A stretch of DNA of 64,000 nt from Bacteroidaceae bacterium (GTDB lineage: Bacteria; Bacteroidota; Bacteroidia; Bacteroidales; Bacteroidaceae), in the NCBI GenBank assembly GCA_017416805.1, contig JAFQBB010000033.1, forward strand, positions 1 through 64,000. The letters run 5' to 3'. Both the position numbers and the translations under genes were made by a program. Under the pieces are notes generated by a model. The model saw only the letters and a list, made by a program, of their open reading frames with translations, did not search any database and was not told the origin of the DNA. Within the stretch, counting starts at the first letter, position 1. Each line of letters starts with the position of its first letter. This document shows positions 25,826 through 34,073 of this stretch, one piece after another.

Positions 25826-25954
25826 GACACAGGTGTGTCTCGGTCCGGGACACAGGTGGGTCATGCGAGGAGACACAGGTGTGTCTTGCCCGATGAGATA
25901 CCTAGGTCGTCAGGGGTGAGATGCCTAAGTCATCGGTGATGAGTAGGCCTACTC
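25826..25954. repeat. Six-unit array at exact 23-bp spacing, with palindromic units
   Basis: Units of 14 bases begin at 25826, 25849, 25872, 25895, 25918 and 25941, each starting with GA and separated by nine-base spacers. Units 1 and 3 are GACACAGGTGTGTC and unit 2 is GACACAGGTGGGTC: six- and five-base complementary arms around GG. Units 4 and 5 are GAGATACCTAGGTC and GAGATGCCTAAGTC, weaker palindromes that share the phase. Unit 6, GAGTAGGCCTACTC, is a perfect 14-base palindrome. The spacers are not conserved. Confidence 0.8.
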
Positions 25955-26072
25955 TCCGAGGGGGAGATGGTGGGGCTCTTTGGTGTATTGTAAATGATTG
26001 ATATTCAGGGTGTATAGAAGGTGCTTGAAGTTTGCCAAAGGAACAACCTTCCTTGGGCTTCCTTTAAAAAGA

Positions 26073-26136
26073 AACCAGTCCATTCCTTTCCGGTTGCCTC
26101 GGACTACGAGGTTGTGAGGAGAGAAATGGACTGGTT
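26073..26136. terminator. Bidirectional terminator between nadD and the SDR gene
   Basis: AACCAGTCCATT (26073-26084) and AATGGACTGGTT (26125-26136) form a perfect 12-bp stem. It has an A-run on the left side and ATTTTTATTT on the right. Confidence 0.75.
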
Positions 26137-26154
26137 ATTTTTATTTACATTTGG

Positions 26155-26898
26155 TTATCCGTTTGTCACTTTCAGACGCTCCCAGATGGGGCGGGGGATA
26201 AGGCGCCAGAAGAAGACAAGAAGGCGATAGCGCCAGTCAATGATGCGTATGCGGCGGCGATGGTGGAGGGCATGTACTATGTCGCGCGCCACGGGCTCGG
26301 CCTTCATCAGCAGGGGGTAGCGGGCATCGCGGAGCAGGTCGGTGGCTACAAACCCGGGACGGATATCGGTGAAGTGGATGGGCAGGTGTTGCATGCGGGC
26401 CAATTGGGTAAGGGCTTGGATATAGGTATTCTGGAAACGCTTGGTGGCCGAATAGGCCGGAGCCACACCTATCCCTTTGGTGCCGGCAATGGAGCTGATG
26501 ACGGCAATGTGGCCGCTGTGCTCCCTGCTGGCATGAGCCTTGAAGTAGTTGAAAGCACAGGTGACCATGCGTACAAACCCTTCACCATTTGTGCGGGCGG
26601 TACGCATCTCAATTTCGGGGTCGAGGGTGGCATTCTGGAATCCGATGCCACTGCTGTGGAAGTAGAGGTCCATGCCTCCAAGCCGGTCAATGAGTTCTTG
26701 GAGTCGGGTGGGGGCATCGGGGCTTGTCACGTCCAGCACTGTACTTTCCACTTGTCCGTCAGGAAACTCGCCTTGCAACGACTGCAGGAGTTCTTTCCGA
26801 CGTCCGGCTATACCAACTTTCCAACCCTCTTTTGCCAACAGGCGGGCCACTTCGCGTCCGATGCCTGAGGTGGCTCCAATGATAATAGCTCTTTTCAT
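26155..26898 (-). CDS. Short-chain dehydrogenase/reductase
   Basis: This is a 247-residue Rossmann enzyme of the classical SDR type. The cofactor motif is GATSGIGRE (TGxxxGIG form, residues 8-16), the following GRR suggests NADP, the catalytic serine lies in VISSIAG and the YxxxK motif is YSATK near 150-154. A basic, aromatic C-terminal tail (YRLLVFFWRLIPRPIWERLK) may touch the membrane. The substrate is unknown. It stands alone; nothing in the neighbourhood suggests a pathway. Confidence 0.88.
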   Translation of the reverse strand: MKRAIIIGATSGIGREVARLLAKEGWKVGIAGRRKELLQSLQGEFPDGQVESTVLDVTSPDAPTRLQELIDRLGGMDLYFHSSGIGFQNATLDPEIEMRTARTNGEGFVRMVTCAFNYFKAHASREHSGHIAVISSIAGTKGIGVAPAYSATKRFQNTYIQALTQLARMQHLPIHFTDIRPGFVATDLLRDARYPLLMKAEPVARDIVHALHHRRRIRIIDWRYRLLVFFWRLIPRPIWERLKVTNG

Positions 26899-26961
26899 CT
26901 TTGTTTGTTGTTTCTCTTGTTTTGGGGTTAAGGGGATGTCTTTAAAGGAGTTAGTTTTTTT

Positions 26962-27126
26962 TAGGAGTTAGAGGAGTTATCACTCGCTTCGCTCGTTAGG
27001 AGTTAAAGCCGATAGTCTTGCCAGTGATGAGCTACAAATGAGGGAATATTCATGCAAGCTGCACATTTGGCTTCAACTCCTTAGGCTCGGAGAGCCGATA
27101 ACTCCTTTAACTCCTCTAACTCCTTA
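26962..27126. repeat. 'aggagtta' inverted-repeat element, copy 1
   Basis: TAGGAGTTAGAGGAGTTATC (26962-26981) faces GATAACTCCTTTAACTCCTC (from 27097), and the arms are tandem AGGAGTTA words. The interior includes AAGCCGATAGT and the word AGCTGCACATTTG. A second copy of the same design is at 58125-58335. Confidence 0.7.
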
Positions 27127-27137
27127 AAAGAAACTCC

Positions 27138-30100
27138 TCACTCCACTCTCACCTTGTACGTGCTTGCCTGTCCGGCGGTCACGATGCGGACCAGTGTCAC
27201 TCCTTTGTGGCCCTTAGTGCTGAGGACGCAACGGCCTTGCAGGGTTGACTGGCCGATGGTGGTGCCTCGTGGGGTGTAGAGCAGGACGGTAGCCTCTTCC
27301 GGAAGGTCAATGTGGACGCACCCTTTGCCCCCTTTTACCTTGGCAGGCAGGGCATGGAGGACTTCTGCCGTTTCGGGGTTCAGGTCGGTAAGTGGAGCCA
27401 CGTTTGCGTTGATTACCCGTCCGGTGTTGGCATCAAGCAGCATGGCTGCCACCTTGCACTTCGCCGGGTCAGAAACGGTGTTCAGTACCTCCTCGAAGGT
27501 GATGGAGGCGGTTATGGTCTCGCCACTCTTCACTGTGGCAGGCACTATGCCCGAATAGCCGCTGATGGTGCTCTGCGAGTTTGCCAATACGGCACGTGCC
27601 ACATCGTGGTATTCCATCTGTACGGTAGCCTGTCCGCCATAGATGCCATTCTTTCCCCAGTCGCCATAAATGGGGTTGTCCATGTTGGCCCGCCCGTTTA
27701 TCTGCGTACCTTTCAGCCCGTCTTCCAGCAATACGTAGAAGAGGTTGGCCGCCACTCCTGCCTTGCTGATGGCATAGGTCACATTGGTATTGACTTGCAG
27801 GCTGCCCGTCGTCCTGTCGAAACCGGCTGACAGGGTTATGTCCGCATCGGCCTCGGTCTCCAACTCGCGCAGCACGAGGTCCATCCATGACTCATTGCCT
27901 GTGGCAGAGACGAAAGAGTATTCGTACGTATCCATGTTGATGACTATCGGGGCAACGATGGAATCCCTTCTGTTTACGCGGGCAGTGGGCAGGGCTGTCA
28001 GTCCCAGGGCGGTGGCATAGTCGTCGTTGCCAAAGATGTCGTTGGAGTGTATGCACACAGGGATGATACGTCCGGGCAGAGCCTCCTCCATGTGCTCTAT
28101 GGCCACCATGCCGTCAGGGCAGTTGCTGCACCATGTGCCTGTCACCTCCTCTATGACCACTTTCTTGTCGGTCTCGAAGGCCAGGTTCTTGATGGTGAAG
28201 TCGGTAGTCTTCGTGTCTTCTCCCAAGATGACCCCTACGGTCACCCTGTTCTCTTCGCCAACGGCCAAGGGGAGTTTCTTGTCGAAGAGGAACTCGTGTA
28301 TGTCTCCATTTCTTAGTGCAACCCCCGTAGTGCGGATGGTGTCGCAAACGGTCTTTTCCTCGTTATGGAAGAAAAGGGTGAGAGCCTCGTAGGTGTTGCT
28401 CTCGTCAGTGATTCTGACCACACCGCCAATGGCTGTCTCGCTTTGGTTCACTACGGTAGTCTTGGTGTTGAGAGCCAGGAGGCAGTTGCTCTTGTAGGTC
28501 ACCTTGATATTATCTACGAATAAGGCACTCTGGTTGGTATTTTGGTTAGCAAAGGCTATATAGACATGCTTTCCTGCAAACTGCTCCAAGGAGATTTTCC
28601 TGTGAGTCCATTCTCCACTCAAGTATTCTTCGGTATTGCCGCTTGCCTCCTGCTGGTCATATACGCAAATTCCTTTTGACTTGATGTCGCTGACGACCTC
28701 GCCGGTCAGTGAGGTGTAGATGGCATCATCGGCATAGACATACACCTTCAGACTGTCTTTCTTGGCGGTCAGGTATGACTGGACGTCGAAGAGCAGTGTG
28801 CAGAAGGCATTGGGCAGATAGATTTGGTTGGTCACCATCCAGTCGTCAGACTTTCCGGCAGGATTGTACATGGATATGCTTCCGGCACAGTAGTCGTAGC
28901 TGTTCTCGTCCTCGCTGATCATGAAGTACCACGGTGTGTTGTCGGCATCGAACTGCCATCCCTGTGCCGTGCTGTTGGGCGTCAGGTGGTCGCCCTCGTA
29001 GAGCATGAAGTTGTTGTACGAAGCCGAAGGGTCTGTAAAGTCATCGGCAAAGAGCAGAGTGTCAGCAGGAGCTTCGGGGATGTAGGCTCCCGTATAGTGG
29101 TAAGTGATTTCCTCGTTGCTGCAATTCCCCATGATGTCGGTGACGGCTCCTGCCGGAATCTTTACCACGTAGCTCACCCCCTTGAAAAGATTTCGCTTGG
29201 TGCTGGGATAGGCCGCCAGCATGTCTGCCGAAGTGGCCAATGTCAGGTCACTGATAGGGTTGCTGACTCCCTCCTGATATAGTGCGCCCTTGCTCCCTTC
29301 GGTCAATGAAATGCGGGTGTCAAACCGCATGGTCACGGGAATGCTGTAGCTGAGCGATGCCACTTCCATGCCGTCCTCCAGATTGACAGATACCACCTGC
29401 ACCGGTTTCTCGCTACGGCCTGTGTAGGTCACCTCAATGTCCTGGTTGTAGGTGTCCGTCTCTCCCAATCGGAAAGTGCCTGCAGGGACCTTGACGGTAT
29501 ATTTCACCCCATCCTCCAATGGTGTGTTGCGGAAGTTGACGTTGAACGTCTTGCACTGTGATTCGTCATCAGTAGGAGTAATGGAGATGGAAGAGCGTAT
29601 GGGAGCATCGCTGCCTTCTTTGTACAGGGCTGCCTGTGTGCCGTTGACAACCGTCGGAGCTTTGTCGAAACCAATGGTGATACCCTTGAAATAAGAGAAG
29701 GCGGAACCCGCTTCGGGAGTGACATACGAGCGTGCCAACAGGTTCACCCCACTTGCAGCCTTTTCGATGCTTTCCGGAAACGTCACCACATAGTTTCCTT
29801 CATTGACCGAAAAACCGGCAACGGTCTTTCCGTCGGCTGAAACCGATATGGCCAGCCCGCTGTTGTCGATGCCCGTGGTTGTGGCAAAGTCTATGCCGTA
29901 GCGTTCTCCCAGTATCAGCTCCAAGTTGTAATAGTACCCCCCTATCAGGTACATCTGTGTGCGGTAAGGGTTGCTGATGGGTGAAGCAACAGCCATCAGG
30001 CCGTTGTTGAACATGGCCGTGGCGGCAGCCCCATGGTGTTCGGATGTGGTATAGGGCAGAAACTCCTTGGTTTTGGTGTTGTACGTATAAGGTATCTCCT

Positions 30101-30917
30101 GCTGGTCAGGGTGTTGCGAACCCTCAACCGGTGTGATGAGTCGGGCCGTACCGCCTGCCCACTCGCCGTTGGTGCTGAGGCAGACACTGGTTACTGCACT
30201 TCCTGTCGCAAAGAAGTCGCTTGTACCTATCAGCTCGTAACTCTGCTCATCCACCCGATAGATGTAATGCTTGATGTCGTCCGGGAAAATGTACATGAGG
30301 CCTCCCACAATGATTTTCCCATCGGCAGAGATGTCGATGGCGCGGTTCAGCTGGTAAGTCCCATCGCCTGTAGGCATACCGGGAAGTTCTACGGGAACTC
30401 CCTCCTTCCACATCACTGGGTACTCGAAATACCCGCCGTCCAGGTTGCCGTTGTTGTAGTAAAGTGTGCCCACCATAATCTTCCCGTCCGGAGTGATGGC
30501 CGATACATATCCGTTGGCATCTGCCATACTTTCGGGCAGGGTCAACAATCGCCACGAAGAAGTCCCATCCGTATTGATGGTGCAGGTGGCCGGTTTCCCC
30601 TGATACGAGCCGACAACGGTCCGTCCGTCATCAGTCACATCGCGTACACCACAATCGGGCGAAGAGAGCACCTCCGCTTCAGTCAGCAGCGACACAGAAG
30701 TGCCTGCCGCAACATCCAGCAGGTAAGGATAATTCTCCAACGTGGAGTTGTTGGCATCCACATTGCTGGCCACTGCCCAAAGACCATTATCGGACAGTTT
30801 GTTGATATAGACAGTCTCTGCAAAGGTGAAACTTCGGAGCGATACTTCTTGTCCTCTCAGGGACATGCAAAAGTGTACGCAAATGAGTAGGGAAACGAGA
30901 GTGAATATTCTTCTCAT
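27138..30917 (-). CDS. Large secreted multidomain protein with an Omp28/thioredoxin-like domain
   Basis: This 1259-residue protein has a signal peptide (cleavage near MSLRGQEVS). Four regions follow. About 25-390 is a beta-propeller-like part with repeated 'DGK.IVGG' turns (TDDGRTVVGSY, TPDGKIMVGTL, SADGKIIVGGL, SADGKTVAGFS). About 400-610 holds two Ig-like domains. About 615-800 resembles a choice-of-anchor jelly roll (DDWMVTNQIYLP). About 915-1150 is an Omp28-like thioredoxin fold with C930-S-N-C933 in GTWCSNCPDG. The last 75 residues have the strand pattern of a type IX sorting tail, ending STYKVRVE. It is divergent from the operon beginning at 31067 and shares its themes. An extracellular thiol-active adhesin or receptor is the best reading. 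Confidence 0.75.
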   Translation of the reverse strand: MRRIFTLVSLLICVHFCMSLRGQEVSLRSFTFAETVYINKLSDNGLWAVASNVDANNSTLENYPYLLDVAAGTSVSLLTEAEVLSSPDCGVRDVTDDGRTVVGSYQGKPATCTINTDGTSSWRLLTLPESMADANGYVSAITPDGKIMVGTLYYNNGNLDGGYFEYPVMWKEGVPVELPGMPTGDGTYQLNRAIDISADGKIIVGGLMYIFPDDIKHYIYRVDEQSYELIGTSDFFATGSAVTSVCLSTNGEWAGGTARLITPVEGSQHPDQQEIPYTYNTKTKEFLPYTTSEHHGAAATAMFNNGLMAVASPISNPYRTQMYLIGGYYYNLELILGERYGIDFATTTGIDNSGLAISVSADGKTVAGFSVNEGNYVVTFPESIEKAASGVNLLARSYVTPEAGSAFSYFKGITIGFDKAPTVVNGTQAALYKEGSDAPIRSSISITPTDDESQCKTFNVNFRNTPLEDGVKYTVKVPAGTFRLGETDTYNQDIEVTYTGRSEKPVQVVSVNLEDGMEVASLSYSIPVTMRFDTRISLTEGSKGALYQEGVSNPISDLTLATSADMLAAYPSTKRNLFKGVSYVVKIPAGAVTDIMGNCSNEEITYHYTGAYIPEAPADTLLFADDFTDPSASYNNFMLYEGDHLTPNSTAQGWQFDADNTPWYFMISEDENSYDYCAGSISMYNPAGKSDDWMVTNQIYLPNAFCTLLFDVQSYLTAKKDSLKVYVYADDAIYTSLTGEVVSDIKSKGICVYDQQEASGNTEEYLSGEWTHRKISLEQFAGKHVYIAFANQNTNQSALFVDNIKVTYKSNCLLALNTKTTVVNQSETAIGGVVRITDESNTYEALTLFFHNEEKTVCDTIRTTGVALRNGDIHEFLFDKKLPLAVGEENRVTVGVILGEDTKTTDFTIKNLAFETDKKVVIEEVTGTWCSNCPDGMVAIEHMEEALPGRIIPVCIHSNDIFGNDDYATALGLTALPTARVNRRDSIVAPIVINMDTYEYSFVSATGNESWMDLVLRELETEADADITLSAGFDRTTGSLQVNTNVTYAISKAGVAANLFYVLLEDGLKGTQINGRANMDNPIYGDWGKNGIYGGQATVQMEYHDVARAVLANSQSTISGYSGIVPATVKSGETITASITFEEVLNTVSDPAKCKVAAMLLDANTGRVINANVAPLTDLNPETAEVLHALPAKVKGGKGCVHIDLPEEATVLLYTPRGTTIGQSTLQGRCVLSTKGHKGVTLVRIVTAGQASTYKVRVE

Positions 30918-30956
30918 AATTATGCAATTCTTAAAAAGTGTGTGTTAAAACGTTCG

Positions 30957-30964
30957 CAAAAGTA
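30957..30964 (-). promoter_or_regulatory. -7 box for the large secreted protein gene
   Basis: The minus-strand sequence is TACTTTTG followed by CGAACG, 40 bases before the ATG at 30917. It has a GTTG word about 20 bases upstream. Confidence 0.55.
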
Positions 30965-31038
30965 GGGGGAAAAGGCAATATAGGCAACGATTTGCAATAT
31001 TTTAACTCAAAAGTGATTAAATATTCATGCTTTATACC

Positions 31039-31046
31039 TATTTTTG
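31039..31046 (+). promoter_or_regulatory. -7 box for the thioredoxin-SusCD operon
   Basis: TATTTTTG followed by CAACC lies 21 bases before the ATG at 31067. It is divergent from the box at 30957-30964 and 75 bases away, so a regulator bound between them could control both directions. Confidence 0.55.
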
Positions 31047-31066
31047 CAACCGAAACGAAAAACAGA

Positions 31067-31561
31067 ATGAATATGAAGAGATTCTTTTGTATGGCAGTAC
31101 TTGCTCTGATGTGTGCTGCCATGTATGCCCAACTTCCTTCCGTAAAACTGAAGAACCTTGAAGGAAAGACCATTGACACTGCCGAACTCAGCAATGATGG
31201 CAAGCCCTTTATCATCAGTTTCTTTGCTACTTGGTGCAAACCCTGTAACCGTGAACTGAAAGCCATTCACGAGAACTATGCAGATTGGCAGGATGAGACC
31301 GGTGTGAAGGTTATCGCCGTCTCTATTGATCAGGCACATCAGATAGCCAAAGTGAAGCCTATGGTCGATGGCGCAGGTTGGGAATATGAAGTCCTGCTCG
31401 ACCCGAACAGCGATTTCAAGCGTGCTTTGGGTGTGAACATGATACCCCACGTATTCATCATTGACGGTAACGGAAAGATTGCCGATCAGCGTAGCGGATA
31501 CACGGATGGGGCAGAGGAACACTTGATTGAGAAGGTGCGCGAACTCATTGAAAAGAAATAA
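31067..31561 (+). CDS. TlpA-like exported thioredoxin
   Basis: This 164-residue protein has a signal peptide (MNMKRFFCMAVLALMCAAMYAQ) and a TlpA/ResA-type thioredoxin fold with the redox motif W56-C57-K-P-C60 (FFATWCKPCNREL). The central AVSIDQAHQ insertion and the cis-proline region NMIPHVFIID complete the fold. Such proteins reduce or exchange disulfides outside the cytoplasm. I use the ATG at 31067 because longer frames begin before the promoter box; the ATG two codons on is equally possible. It is the first gene of a nine-gene operon and probably serves the cysteine-bearing proteins encoded with it. Confidence 0.88.
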   Translation: MNMKRFFCMAVLALMCAAMYAQLPSVKLKNLEGKTIDTAELSNDGKPFIISFFATWCKPCNRELKAIHENYADWQDETGVKVIAVSIDQAHQIAKVKPMVDGAGWEYEVLLDPNSDFKRALGVNMIPHVFIIDGNGKIADQRSGYTDGAEEHLIEKVRELIEKK

Positions 31562-31600
31562 TAAACCGCTTGGTTTAAAAGGAGTAAAGAATATTAGAGA

Positions 31601-33274
31601 ATGTCGAAAATTACACGCGGAGTTGCCATATTTGCTATGGCACTGATTACTGTGCCCCTTACGGCGCAGGAGGAAGTCACTTTGAATGGTAGCATTCAGA
31701 GTGACATCTTGTTGCCTCAAGAGGACAATAAGATTGGTACAAAATATGACTCCAATTCAGACCTGCTGACCAATACGTATGTTGACCTGCATCTGCGCAG
31801 TCACTACATCGATGCCGGTGCCCGATTGGAGTATATGGACTATCCGCTTCCCGGCTTTGAAACGGACTTTCAGGGTTGGGGAGTCCCTCACATGTATGTC
31901 AAGGCCAAATTCGACCAAGGAGTGGATGTGACATTTGGTGACTTCTATGACCAGTTCGGTAGCGGATTCATCTTCCGTGCATACGAAGAACGCAGTTTGG
32001 GTATTGATAACTCCCTGCGTGGACTCCGTCTGAACATTACCGGCATCAAGGGCTTGAACCTGAAAGTGCTTGGAGGAGCCCAACGCCGTTATTGGGAGTG
32101 GGACGACAAAACCCTCGTTGGAGGAGCTGATGCAGAAGTGAATATCGAACAATACAGCCAAAAGATGCAGGACAAAGGCGTCAGTTGGATGGTCGGCGCC
32201 TCCTTTGTGGGAAAGAAAGAGGAAGACGAAATGATTATGCTCAACCCCGTACAGCGCTTGAACCTTCCAAAGTTCGTTACAGCCTTCGATGTGCGCAGCC
32301 GTTTCCAGAAAGGGAACTATAGCTTGATGGCGGAGTATGCCATGAAAAGCCAAGACCCCTCGTTCGATAATGGCTACATATACAAGAAAGGTAATGCACT
32401 GATGCTTTCTGCCTCGTACTCCAAACGTGGTATGAGTGCGTTGGTACAGGCAAAACGAAGCGAAGACATGTCATTCCGTAGTCGTCGTTCGGTGAATGGT
32501 ACGAGTGTGTTCCTCAATCACATGCCTGCATTTGCCTATCAACATACATACGCATTGGCTGCTCTCTATCCGTATGCCACACAGATGGCAGGCGGTGAGT
32601 GGGCTATGCAAGGCGAATTTGGTTACACTTTTAAGCGAAACACCTTGTTGGGCGGCAAGTATGGTACAAACTTGAAATTAAATATAAGCTATATCCGTGC
32701 CATAGATAAAGAACCAGTTGCTGCAGATAAACTGATGGGAACAGACGGATATACCTCATCTTTCTTTAAGTTCGGAGACGAAACTTACTATCAAGACATC
32801 AACGTACAATTGGAAAAGAAGTTTACCAAGGCATTCAAGATGAACTTGATGTATATGAACCAACGCTATAATCAAAGTGTGATTGAAGGACATGGGGGTA
32901 TGATAAACTCTAATATCTTCGTTGGTGAGGGCAAGTACCAGTTCAATAAAAAGTTTACTCTTCGTGGCGAATTGCAGTACTTGACCACTCCGCACGAAAG
33001 CGGTGATTGGATGTATGGTCTGCTTGAACTTTCAGTGCTTCCTTATCTTATGTTTACCGTGAGCGATATGTATGGTAAGCCGTCAGTCAATGGCGGACTT
33101 GAATATGCCGGCAAGGAACACTATTACATGGCTTCTGTTACCTTCAACTACAATGCCCATCGCATTATGGCAGGTTATGGCCGTACACGTGCCGGATACA
33201 ACTGCTCGGGCGGTGTTTGCCGCTACGTCCCTGCCAGCCGGGGAGTGAATATCTCGTATAACTATAGCTTTTAA
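31601..33274 (+). CDS. DUF6029-like outer-membrane barrel protein
   Basis: This 557-residue protein has a signal peptide ending LTAQEEV and a long series of amphipathic strands (ARLEYMDYPLPGF, VTFGDFYDQFGSGFIFRAYE, GVSWMVGASFVG, YASFNYNA-like). It ends in the aromatic barrel signature RGVNISYNYSF. The pattern 'DFYDQFGSG..FRAYEERSLGIDN' is characteristic of the DUF6029 group, which usually accompanies Omp28 genes, as here. Two cysteines near the end (SGGVCRY and NCSGG) are close enough to form a disulfide. It is probably a large outer-membrane channel or anchor. Its stop is 6 bases before the next start. Confidence 0.7.
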   Translation: MSKITRGVAIFAMALITVPLTAQEEVTLNGSIQSDILLPQEDNKIGTKYDSNSDLLTNTYVDLHLRSHYIDAGARLEYMDYPLPGFETDFQGWGVPHMYVKAKFDQGVDVTFGDFYDQFGSGFIFRAYEERSLGIDNSLRGLRLNITGIKGLNLKVLGGAQRRYWEWDDKTLVGGADAEVNIEQYSQKMQDKGVSWMVGASFVGKKEEDEMIMLNPVQRLNLPKFVTAFDVRSRFQKGNYSLMAEYAMKSQDPSFDNGYIYKKGNALMLSASYSKRGMSALVQAKRSEDMSFRSRRSVNGTSVFLNHMPAFAYQHTYALAALYPYATQMAGGEWAMQGEFGYTFKRNTLLGGKYGTNLKLNISYIRAIDKEPVAADKLMGTDGYTSSFFKFGDETYYQDINVQLEKKFTKAFKMNLMYMNQRYNQSVIEGHGGMINSNIFVGEGKYQFNKKFTLRGELQYLTTPHESGDWMYGLLELSVLPYLMFTVSDMYGKPSVNGGLEYAGKEHYYMASVTFNYNAHRIMAGYGRTRAGYNCSGGVCRYVPASRGVNISYNYSF

Positions 33275-33280
33275 AAGAAG

Positions 33281-34051
33281 ATGAAGAAACACCTTATATA
33301 TATAATAGGTATAGCAGCGACCCTGTTCACCGCTTGCGAAAATATCTCGGAAGACGAACGCTTCTTGGACGTGGAGGGGGTTACAGCCAAACGTGTAGTC
33401 CTCCTTGAAGATTACACAGGACAGGCATGTGTTAATTGCCCGGAAGCACATAAAGAAGCTGCAGTATTGCATGAAGAATACCATGATAATCTGATTGTAG
33501 TGGCAATACATGGAGGACCGCAAGCATTGCCTTTACCTGTAGGTCTGAAACAACCAGAGGGGGATGAGTATGTGACAGCATTTGGCGTCAAAAGTTATCC
33601 TATCGGACAAGTGAATCGCCGTGGTGGATTAAAGGATTATCCTTCATGGGGGGCTGCGGTGTATGATGAACTTCAGCGAGAATCCTGTTTGGAAATGTCC
33701 GTTTCTTCAACTTTGGCAGAAGATGGTAAGCTAAAAATAGAAACTTCTCTTATGCCCTTACAGAATTTGGAGGGACATTTGCAATTGTGGCTTGTAGAAG
33801 ACAGTATTAAGGCTCTTCAAGTGTCTCTTCAAGGTGGTAATCCTCAATATGTTCACAATCATGTTTTTCGTGGTGCAATAAATGGGACTTGGGGTGAAGA
33901 AGTTTCTTTGGCATTGGGTGAGCAGAAGGTTTTGGAATACAATGATATAGTTCTGGATGCAGCATGGAAGCCTGAAAATGTTTCAGTAGTTGCTTTTGTC
34001 TATAATGATGATGGAGTAGTACAAGCAACCCAGTGCAAGTTAAGTGAATAA
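33281..34051 (+). CDS. Omp28-family surface lipoprotein with a CxxC thioredoxin-like domain
   Basis: This 256-residue protein has the lipobox LFTAC (Cys19) and then ENISEDE, an acidic stretch fitting surface export. The Omp28 core begins VVLLEDYTGQACVNCPEA with C50-V-N-C53, followed by a thioredoxin-like fold with the cis-proline region KSYPIGQVNRRG. The C-terminal half is a beta domain (LWLVEDSIKALQ, HNHVFRGAINGTWGEEV). Omp28 was described as a surface lipoprotein of Porphyromonas gingivalis; its role is not settled. The CxxC is the same motif as in the 1259-residue protein across the divergent promoter. Confidence 0.88.
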   Translation: MKKHLIYIIGIAATLFTACENISEDERFLDVEGVTAKRVVLLEDYTGQACVNCPEAHKEAAVLHEEYHDNLIVVAIHGGPQALPLPVGLKQPEGDEYVTAFGVKSYPIGQVNRRGGLKDYPSWGAAVYDELQRESCLEMSVSSTLAEDGKLKIETSLMPLQNLEGHLQLWLVEDSIKALQVSLQGGNPQYVHNHVFRGAINGTWGEEVSLALGEQKVLEYNDIVLDAAWKPENVSVVAFVYNDDGVVQATQCKLSE

Positions 34052-34073
34052 TAATAATAAAATCAGATAAAGT

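Larger units (their letters stand above)
25733..26154. other. 422-base gap between convergent genes, no gene seen
   Basis: The gap contains the six-unit 23-bp array (25826-25954) and a bidirectional terminator (26073-26136). No frame looks coding. Confidence 0.7.

Noticed and set aside
25826-25954. CRISPR array
   Set aside because: The step is 23 bases in total with nine-base spacers, units are not identical and no cas gene is near; CRISPR repeats and spacers are each about 25-40 bases.
26021-26230. 69-codon frame between nadD and the SDR gene
   Set aside because: It runs through the bidirectional terminator and into the SDR gene's end.
30033-30890. 285-codon open frame antisense to the large secreted protein
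   Set aside because: It has no start leader or domain and overlaps a signal peptide and propeller repeats on the other strand.
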